Source: Clostridium sp. CAG:594 (lineage in GTDB: Bacteria > Bacillota_I > Bacilli_A > RF39 > UBA660). From it: a stretch of DNA of 29,797 nucleotides. Under the pieces are notes generated by a model. It was given only the letters and a program-made list of their open reading frames with translations. It did no database searches and was not told the origin of the DNA. The stretch is taken from contig FR881466.1 of the NCBI GenBank assembly GCA_000434835.1, positions 34,577 to 64,373 of the forward strand. Reading direction: 5' to 3'. The translations under genes were made by a program, and so were the position numbers. The first letter of the stretch is position 1. Every line of letters starts with the position of its first letter. Positions 24,437 through 29,797 of the stretch are shown here, piece after piece.

Positions 24437-25075
24437 TTAATACTTAATCTTTATATTTTTAACATCAACTAATTTTTCATCTTCATATTCTAGTTTAAAT
24501 AATTCTGGAGCATCATACTTTCCGTCGAATATTAATTTGCCATTAAAATATATACCACGATTATAATTTTCTTCATCAGGAAAGAAAACATCTGCTATTT
24601 TAGAGAATAACACACTAATTGCAGTACCATGAGATACTATAAATATCTTTTTACCCTTATACTTTTTCAAAACAGACTGTAGTGCAAAATACATTCTTTC
24701 ACATACTTCATTAAAGGATTCACCACCTTCAAATTTGTAATCCCAATCTTTAATTTGTTTATCAGAAAAACCTTCGGGAAGATCACTCCAAGAATTAATA
24801 TTTCCAAATTTTCTTTCTCCAAATTCTGGTATAACTTCTATATTCTTTTTATTATTAAACGCAATATATTTAGCTGTTGCTATTGCTCTAACATAATTAC
24901 TTGCAATTACATTATCAATATTATTTAACTCCGGTAATAAACTTAACTTTCTAGCTTTTTCCTCTCCTAAAACACTTAAAGATATCTTTTCATTTCTTAA
25001 TTGCATTGTTTCATTTTTATTATCATACATGTCTATAGGCTCTGAATGTCTACATAAATATATAATTGTTTTCAT
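24437..25075 (-). CDS. Histidine phosphatase family protein
   Basis: A 212-residue cytoplasmic phosphoglycerate-mutase-like phosphatase. The catalytic motif reads CRHSEP (His of the RHG-type motif, with Ser for Gly). ASNYVRAIATAKYI supplies the second arginine, EFGERKFGN the acid region, and IFIVSHGTAISVLF the second catalytic histidine. All key residues are present. The substrate cannot be inferred; family members act on sugar phosphates, nucleotides or cofactor precursors. AAGGAG precedes the ATG, and the gap to the Nudix gene upstream is two bases, so the two are certainly co-transcribed. It is the last gene of the cluster. Confidence 0.88.
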   Translation of the reverse strand: MKTIIYLCRHSEPIDMYDNKNETMQLRNEKISLSVLGEEKARKLSLLPELNNIDNVIASNYVRAIATAKYIAFNNKKNIEVIPEFGERKFGNINSWSDLPEGFSDKQIKDWDYKFEGGESFNEVCERMYFALQSVLKKYKGKKIFIVSHGTAISVLFSKIADVFFPDEENYNRGIYFNGKLIFDGKYDAPELFKLEYEDEKLVDVKNIKIKY

Positions 25076-25077
25076 TT

Positions 25078-25527
25078 TTAATTATTCTCCTTTTCTACTG
25101 TGTGAACTTTGTGATTTTTAATAATATCAACATTTGAGCGAGGAACTATATTATATTCATCAAGCTTATTTATATCTATAAAAGTAAACGTTTGACTATC
25201 ATTATCTTTACTTACAAAAGAACTAGTATCCTCATCATAAATTGCTTCATATAAAAATACATATTGCATTATATCTTTATTATCTTTACTTAAAAAGTTT
25301 TCTTGCACTCCTTTAAAAGTAAAATTTAAATCATAACCAGTTTCTTCTTTTATTTCTCTTTTTATTGCATCTAAACTTGTTTCATTAAATTCTATTCTAC
25401 CACCTGGAAGCATGTAATAATCTTTAAAATTAAACATTAAAACCTTAGTTTTATCTTTGTTATATATAATAGCAGCACATCTTGCTATAAATCTCTTATC
25501 ATTATCTAATACTATATCTAAATCCAT
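25078..25527 (-). CDS. Nudix hydrolase
   Basis: A 149-residue protein with a complete Nudix box, GGRIEFNETSLDAIKREIKE followed by ETG, matching Gx5Ex7REUxEExGU. It also has the preceding strands (ARCAAIIYNKDKTKVLMFNF). Nudix enzymes cleave nucleoside diphosphates linked to another moiety, such as ADP-ribose, NADH or oxidised nucleotides. The substrate is not predictable from the visible residues. AAGGAG lies upstream of the ATG. It overlaps nothing and is tightly spaced with the phosphatase and the upstream helical protein. Its place in a cluster with ART-like proteins makes ADP-ribose a reasonable candidate substrate, but this is inference. Confidence 0.9.
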   Translation of the reverse strand: MDLDIVLDNDKRFIARCAAIIYNKDKTKVLMFNFKDYYMLPGGRIEFNETSLDAIKREIKEETGYDLNFTFKGVQENFLSKDNKDIMQYVFLYEAIYDEDTSSFVSKDNDSQTFTFIDINKLDEYNIVPRSNVDIIKNHKVHTVEKENN

Positions 25528-25540
25528 GTTAATTTTCTCC

Positions 25541-26224
25541 TTATTTAGTAAACAAAACTCCTACATAATAATTTTTTAATATCTCTATTATTGCATCTAT
25601 TTTTTTTTCTGATATTTTTTTATCATTTAAATATTCATCAACTGTTCTATTAAATAATTCATCATAGTAATACGTAATAACAGAATATTTTGCCCTTGTT
25701 ATTAGCTCTGACATTTTATCAGTAATATCTTCTATTAGACTAAGCGCTTCTTTTTCTAAATCAGCTTTTATATAATCACTTATATTTACGTATTTGTCAT
25801 CAACTTTTATTTTATCATCAATTAATTTTGAATATTTTTCTTGCTTTATCATGCTTTCTTTTACTAAGTCATCCATAAAATATTTTTTATATTCTATTTT
25901 TTTGTTTATCATATACTTAGTAATTTCTTTTGCATCATCTCTATCAGCTTTTATAAAGTCTTTAGACAAATAACTTTTATCACTTGTCTTATTAAATTCT
26001 TCTATCTTTAAAGTTTTTATATTTAATACTACCCAGTAATCAGCTTTAATATTTTCTTTCATATCCCATACGTTATCTTCATCTTTAGTAAGCAAAACAA
26101 GTATTTTTAAATCATCATCTTTTCTTATAATACTTGGTAATAAAGGTGCATAATTATTTAAACCTTTTATCTTTTTTTCTTCATTTACAATGTTTAATAT
26201 TTTATCTGTTAATTTAATCATCAT
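25541..26224 (-). CDS. Hypothetical charged helical protein
   Basis: A 227-residue soluble protein that I do not recognise. The first 80 residues are alpha/beta (LKILVLLTKDEDNVWDM, ADYWVVLNIKTLKIEEF). The rest is lysine- and glutamate-rich helix (about residues 95-220), probably partly coiled coil. It starts within the last codons of the sigma-factor gene, overlapping it by 11 bases with AAAGGAG as ribosome site, so the two are translationally coupled. That order would suit an anti-sigma or co-regulator, but no zinc-binding anti-sigma motif or membrane helix is present. Two adjacent ATGs (26224 and 26221) are equally possible starts. Confidence 0.7.
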   Translation of the reverse strand: MMIKLTDKILNIVNEEKKIKGLNNYAPLLPSIIRKDDDLKILVLLTKDEDNVWDMKENIKADYWVVLNIKTLKIEEFNKTSDKSYLSKDFIKADRDDAKEITKYMINKKIEYKKYFMDDLVKESMIKQEKYSKLIDDKIKVDDKYVNISDYIKADLEKEALSLIEDITDKMSELITRAKYSVITYYYDELFNRTVDEYLNDKKISEKKIDAIIEILKNYYVGVLFTK

Positions 26225-26684
26225 ATTTCTCCTTTATCTTACGTCTAGCATTATATAAATAATACTTTATGTTAGAACAACTACTATCTAATTTGATAGC
26301 AATATCCTTTATTGAAAGGTCTTTTAAGTAATAAAGTTTAAATGAGTCTATTTCTTTTTTAGTTAAATTATAATTTTCTAAATTACCTATTATTTCTTTA
26401 TAAATTATCTTATCAATTTCATTAGGTTCATTTCCAATATCACAGCTATCTAAATTATCATTATTTTTATTTAAAATATACTCTTTAGCTTTCTTATTCC
26501 ATATATTATGAGCTATTTTCCATATTAAGTTTTCTATACTCTTTATTTCTATATTTTTATTTAAGTACTCATAAATCGCCACAAATACGCTACTAGTAAT
26601 ATCTTCTGCATCTTCTTTATTTCTTGTTTTGCCAAGAGCCCAATTATATATTTTATAAAAATACTTATCATATATATTACTCAT
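26214..26684 (-). CDS. ECF-like sigma-70 family factor
   Basis: A 156-residue protein with both sigma regions. Region 2 is around residues 8-60 (YFYKIYNWALGKTRNKEDAEDITSSVFVAIYEYL, -10 recognition). Region 4 is around residues 105-150 (LTKKEIDSFKLYYL, then DLSIKDIAIKLDSSCSNIKYYLYNARRKIKE, a helix-turn-helix for the -35 box). This is the minimal two-domain plan of ECF factors. The start is the ATG at 26684, with AAAGGTG six bases upstream; the GTG at 26693 lies in that site. Its target promoters are unknown; autoregulation of the cluster is possible. Confidence 0.85.
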   Translation of the reverse strand: MSNIYDKYFYKIYNWALGKTRNKEDAEDITSSVFVAIYEYLNKNIEIKSIENLIWKIAHNIWNKKAKEYILNKNNDNLDSCDIGNEPNEIDKIIYKEIIGNLENYNLTKKEIDSFKLYYLKDLSIKDIAIKLDSSCSNIKYYLYNARRKIKEKYDD

Positions 26685-26732
26685 TTTTATCACCTTTCAC
26701 TAATATAGTGCATTATTTTATGATTTGGTTAG

Positions 26733-27416
26733 TTATTTTATTTGTTTTTTATCTATAACAAAGTTATTTTTTATTTCATCTATAATATACGTTCCTAATT
26801 GTTTTAATGTATTTTCATCTTTAATTATTTCAAGAAATTTTTGTTTTTCAAAATTATCATGCAAATATTTTAATGCTATATAAGATAAATTGTAACCATT
26901 TTTATTACCGAAACTTTTATCTTTATGATCTAGTGTATTAAGATTAAAATTTTGCAAATCTTTTATGTTTTTAATAACAAATTCTTTAAATAAAGAATCA
27001 TCTTGAAATTCATCTTTTTGACCAGATAGAAGCTGAGCAATTCCCTCATCTACCCAAACTATCCTATTTTTTTGAGCACCATAAACATAGTATTTATATA
27101 AGTAATGTACAATTTCATGCATTAAACCTTTAAACATATATTCTTTTGTCTTATCTTCATTTAAACTAATGTAAGCAAAAGCACCTGTATCAGTAAAAAA
27201 GCCAGAAAAAGAAGATTTACCATACACAAAGTTAGCTTCTTCTATTTTATCTGTTAAAGCAACTATTATTTTAATTTCTTCAGTAATATCTAAACTTTCT
27301 TTTATATTTTTTATATTTTTATAATAATATTCTTTGAATTCATATGCAAAATCTTCTAAATTATTCGAACAATATATTATTAAATTTTTATCTTTTATTT
27401 TTTTATCAAAATCCAT
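26733..27416 (-). CDS. Gluzincin-type zinc metallopeptidase (peptidase MA-like), copy A
   Basis: A 227-residue protein with the zinc motif MHEIVHYLYK (His100, Glu101, His104) and the third ligand Glu124 in WVDEGIAQLL. That arrangement (HExxH...EGxA) is found in the peptidase MA-like gluzincins. There is no signal peptide, so it should act in the cytoplasm. N-terminal alpha/beta segments (NLIIYCSNN, IKIIVALTD) precede the catalytic helix. The start at 27416 is chosen because TTGGTGA lies upstream; the ATG at 27440 has no ribosome site. It shares plan and motif spacing with copy B at 28187-28849, so the two are paralogues that have diverged strongly. Substrate unknown. Confidence 0.75.
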   Translation of the reverse strand: MDFDKKIKDKNLIIYCSNNLEDFAYEFKEYYYKNIKNIKESLDITEEIKIIVALTDKIEEANFVYGKSSFSGFFTDTGAFAYISLNEDKTKEYMFKGLMHEIVHYLYKYYVYGAQKNRIVWVDEGIAQLLSGQKDEFQDDSLFKEFVIKNIKDLQNFNLNTLDHKDKSFGNKNGYNLSYIALKYLHDNFEKQKFLEIIKDENTLKQLGTYIIDEIKNNFVIDKKQIK

Positions 27417-27457
27417 TTCATCACCAACTTTTAAAACCATATTTTGATAACTATTCT

Positions 27458-27580
27458 TTAACTTAATTTATCTATTTTAATTAAAGAATCATTTAAACTA
27501 TTATACCATCTATACATTCCTAATTTTTTATTTAAATATCCTTCTAGTTCTTCTTCTGTATAACTATTTTTTTGTTTTTT
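27458..27580 (-). other. Putative -1 frameshift site and trans-frame extension
   Basis: The heptamer A AAA AAC in the zero frame (27574-27580) is a classic -1 slippery sequence, immediately followed by seven A residues (27567-27573). The extension in the -1 frame runs to 27458. A single-base homopolymer deletion, biological or from assembly, would look the same. Confidence 0.45.
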
Positions 27581-28152
27581 CCATCTATAAATCTACTTAT
27601 AAGCAAGTCAGATTTAATTTCATGCAAATATTTTTCAATCTCATCAACAAAATTATTAACAGTTTTTCTATCATCTTTTCCTTTATGAAAAATAAAATCA
27701 TTCCATTCTTCTAATACTTCGTCAATATTATTTTTATTAACTTTATCCTTAAGTATTGCATAAGCTGTCTTTTTATAATTCATAACACTTACGGCAGCTA
27801 AAGCTTTATAATAAGATCTTTGTGGTATTTTAGATATTTCATAAAAATATAAAGCCATATCATCAGTAACTTTTCTCGGATTTTTTACAATTATCTTATT
27901 GGTTCTATATACTATAGTTGCACCTTGCAGTTTAACAACTTCTGCGTCATCAGGAATCTCAACTTCATATATAGTATCTCCACGATGTAACCATCTTAAT
28001 ATAGAGTCTTCTGTTGTATAATTAAATCCACCAAAATCCTTTCCACATTTAGATGTAGGATTCCAATTATTAGCAATATTAACTTCATTTACTTTATATT
28101 CAAAATCTCCAGCATCACTTGTTGTTCCATTAATTACCTTAACAAATTTCAT
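27544..28152 (-). CDS. Uncharacterised protein with probable -1 frameshifted C-terminus
   Basis: The uninterrupted frame gives 202 residues. The N-terminal domain contains FGGFNYTTEDSILRWL then HRGDTIYEVEIPDDAEVV, a strand-rich module I have seen in uncharacterised bacterial and phage proteins but cannot assign. The middle is helical. The start is the ATG at 28152, eight bases after GGTGA; an upstream opening to 28227 overlaps the preceding gene. Near its end the mRNA reads GGA AAA AAC AAA AAA A. In the zero frame it stops 12 codons later at a TAG. After a -1 shift it continues for about 38 codons (SYTEEELEGYLNKKLGMYRW...) to a TAA at 27458. That tail looks protein-like and brings the gap to the next gene to 41 bases, like the other gaps here. 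Confidence 0.65.
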   Translation of the reverse strand: MKFVKVINGTTSDAGDFEYKVNEVNIANNWNPTSKCGKDFGGFNYTTEDSILRWLHRGDTIYEVEIPDDAEVVKLQGATIVYRTNKIIVKNPRKVTDDMALYFYEISKIPQRSYYKALAAVSVMNYKKTAYAILKDKVNKNNIDEVLEEWNDFIFHKGKDDRKTVNNFVDEIEKYLHEIKSDLLISRFIDGKNKKIVIQKKN

Positions 28153-28186
28153 TAAAAGATTCACCAACTTTCTATTTTGATAATTA

Positions 28187-28849
28187 CTATTTAACTTTAG
28201 TAATTTCATTATAATAATTGATAGCACAATTAAGCAAGTTATTTTTTTCCACTTCTAATTTTTTTTCATCTTTCAATAATTCTATAAGATAATCTTTACC
28301 TTTTGTATCTATTATATATGATACCATTAAGTACGCGTAAATATATGAATCATAATCATGCCATCCGAATTCATTTTCTATTTCATACTGGTTTGGTACC
28401 TCTTTATTATTAACATAGTTATCTAATAAATACTTAACACCATTTTCATATGTACCATCTAAATATTTTGCTATACCTTCATTCAGCCATTCAGGCGTTT
28501 TTCCAAATAATTGAAATTGAATCCCATGAATTAATTCGTGAAATATAACATTTTTATATTCTTCTTTCGACCATTCATTTCTATTAGGGTTATCCTTTGG
28601 TTCAAAAAAGTTAAGAGAATTATCTTCATCTTTTTGGCACGCACACATATAAGAAGGAATGTTATTAAATCCCCTTTCTTTTAAACCTTTAACTAAAGAA
28701 TCTATATCTTTATAAACATATACATTGAAAGATAACTCTAAATCTGGGGAATTAAAAAAGTCAAATACATCTTCCTTATTACTTAGTATTATATTATTTA
28801 TTTCGTCTTTATAATTAGATTTCTCATTTTCTACTATGTAATTTATCAT
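28187..28849 (-). CDS. Gluzincin-type zinc metallopeptidase (peptidase MA-like), copy B
   Basis: A 220-residue cytoplasmic protein with VIFHELIHGIQFQ (His104, Glu105, His108) and WLNEGIAKYLDGTY (Glu124 as third zinc ligand). The N-terminal strand segment FNVYVYKDIDSLVKGL and the cluster YMCACQKDEDNSLNFF precede it. HExxH plus EGIA at 16-20 residues spacing is the gluzincin pattern also seen in copy A. No signal peptide or membrane helix. AGAAGGTG lies before the ATG. It sits between the ART-like gene (34 bases upstream) and the frameshifted gene (34 bases downstream), consistent with one transcript. Confidence 0.78.
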   Translation of the reverse strand: MINYIVENEKSNYKDEINNIILSNKEDVFDFFNSPDLELSFNVYVYKDIDSLVKGLKERGFNNIPSYMCACQKDEDNSLNFFEPKDNPNRNEWSKEEYKNVIFHELIHGIQFQLFGKTPEWLNEGIAKYLDGTYENGVKYLLDNYVNNKEVPNQYEIENEFGWHDYDSYIYAYLMVSYIIDTKGKDYLIELLKDEKKLEVEKNNLLNCAINYYNEITKVK

Positions 28850-28883
28850 TTTAGTAACACCTTCTTTAATTTTTTATTTGTTT

Positions 28884-29708
28884 TTAAGCAATTACCTTTC
28901 CATCCAAATTACAAATGTAGCAATCTGGTAATAGTTCTTTTATTTTGAATAGCATTTTTTCATCAAATTCATATTTTCTACCAACTAAAACCCCTTCTAT
29001 AAAACATGAAGGAAGCCCAAATATAATTGCACTTTCTCTATCGGTAAAAAAGTCATCCTTATTCTTTCTATCATTTAAAAATCTTTCATAATACCATTCA
29101 TTTATAAATGGTTTAACATCTGTATTGCTTATGTTGTTATTTAAAATATCACCATTTAATAATTCTTTAACATATTTATTATTACCATTAAAAATAATAC
29201 CAATTTGTACTCTTTCTTGCTGATAACTAGGCATAAATCTAGCTTCTTTAGTCTGCTCCATAGACCACATATGATAATCATTTCTTGTAACAATATCCAT
29301 AATATTATTCATTTTATCTTTTGGAATAACTTTTGTTTCCTTTAAGTTTTCACCTTTAAATATAATTGTTCCACCACTATAAAAATTTATATAATCTTTT
29401 AGCAAATAATCTTTCTTTAAATTCCAAACACCAACCGTCATAGGATATTTAGACTTTCTGCCACTTGAAAATAAATCACAAATTAAACCTTCTTTAGCTA
29501 TCTTTTCTAAACCTTCAATATTTTTATAAGTTCCATGAAGAAGCGTTCCTTTATCTAACCTAACTAAATTTCCTTTTTTATAGTTATGAGGTGCTTGTTT
29601 AAAGTTATCTATAGCTTCATAAAACAAATCAACTTGTTTTAATAATATATCTTTTGCACTACCACTTATCTTTTCATTTATTGTTTTTATATAATCTTGC
29701 TTATTCAT
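28884..29708 (-). CDS. ADP-ribosyltransferase-like protein
   Basis: A 274-residue soluble protein. TLLHGTYKNIEGLEKIAKEGL (His58) resembles the HGT...IxxxGL opening of PARP- and DarT-like ADP-ribosyltransferase folds. Further on are INFYSGGTIIFKG and RNDYHMWSMEQTKEARF. The closing LPSCFIEGVLVGRKYEFDEK carries Glu239 where ART folds place a catalytic glutamate on the last strand. NADAR and RNA 2'-phosphotransferase-type folds share some of these features, so the enzymatic activity is not certain. The protein ends in DCYICNLDGKVI. The start has TAGGAGA upstream and is the first gene of the eight-gene cluster; 29709-29797 upstream is non-coding AT-rich DNA with a weak -10-like box. No antitoxin-type macrodomain gene is adjacent. 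Confidence 0.55.
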   Translation of the reverse strand: MNKQDYIKTINEKISGSAKDILLKQVDLFYEAIDNFKQAPHNYKKGNLVRLDKGTLLHGTYKNIEGLEKIAKEGLICDLFSSGRKSKYPMTVGVWNLKKDYLLKDYINFYSGGTIIFKGENLKETKVIPKDKMNNIMDIVTRNDYHMWSMEQTKEARFMPSYQQERVQIGIIFNGNNKYVKELLNGDILNNNISNTDVKPFINEWYYERFLNDRKNKDDFFTDRESAIIFGLPSCFIEGVLVGRKYEFDEKMLFKIKELLPDCYICNLDGKVIA

Positions 29709-29797
29709 ATGGTCTCCTACTTTTATAAAATTAAATTATTCTATTATCATAATAACATAAATAATATTTTAAAACTATATTTTGAAACTGTGCTTTA

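Noticed and set aside
24437..29708. Canonical DarTG toxin-antitoxin pair
   Set aside because: The ART-like protein has no adjacent macrodomain antitoxin and differs from DarT in length and motifs.
1..29797. CRISPR arrays, rRNA genes and prophage structural genes
   Set aside because: No regularly spaced repeats, rRNA sequence or phage head/tail genes were seen.

Overview
This AT-rich window reads as chromosome of an uncultured, low-GC Gram-positive bacterium (Bacilli/Firmicutes). The lineage is inferred from: strong AGGAGG/AGGTG ribosome sites, TTGACA/TATAAT promoters, a CIRCE operator, a YlmH-like S4 protein, peptidoglycan genes (glutamate racemase, D-Ala-D-Ala ligase) and intrinsic terminators after most units. 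The standard genetic code fits: the long genes use TGG for Trp and have no internal TGA. Most genes lie on the minus strand.

Layout. 1-2.5 kb: a flavoprotein cut by the window edge, translationally coupled to a zinc-phospholipase-like protein, then murI (+) and a methyltransferase-like protein. 2.6-6.3 kb: a MATE transporter fused to a cytidylate-kinase-like domain, a PnuC transporter, an S4-domain protein and a tiny remnant of a secreted CCSHH-type protein. 6.4-7.4 kb: ddl, which probably starts at an AUA codon. 7.5-11.9 kb: a small accessory island in which a DUF3037/HipA-like kinase pair with a promoter-embedded dyad lies between two decayed insertion sequences. 11.9-15.4 kb: a small orphan gene, tRNA-His, a Y-family DNA polymerase, a tail-anchored nucleotidyltransferase-like protein, and a divergent promoter pair with overlapping -35 boxes serving a small membrane protein and an orphan gene. 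15.4-20.2 kb: rsmI, an exported thioredoxin-membrane fusion, a one-TM protein, and ClpB lacking its N-domain under a CIRCE operator.

20.3-24.3 kb holds a 1338-residue SF2 helicase with an ADP-ribosyltransferase-like N-terminus and two tandem C-terminal repeats of 71-residue period. 24.4-29.7 kb is an eight-gene co-directional cluster. In transcription order it encodes an ART-like protein, a HExxH metallopeptidase, an unknown protein with an apparent -1 frameshift at an A AAA AAC heptamer, a second HExxH metallopeptidase, an ECF-like sigma factor, an unknown helical protein, a Nudix hydrolase and a histidine phosphatase. These two blocks are the best candidates for undescribed biology. The ART-like domains together with a Nudix enzyme suggest ADP-ribose or nucleotide chemistry, but that link is inference only. 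Family names come from motif recognition by eye; no searches were run.
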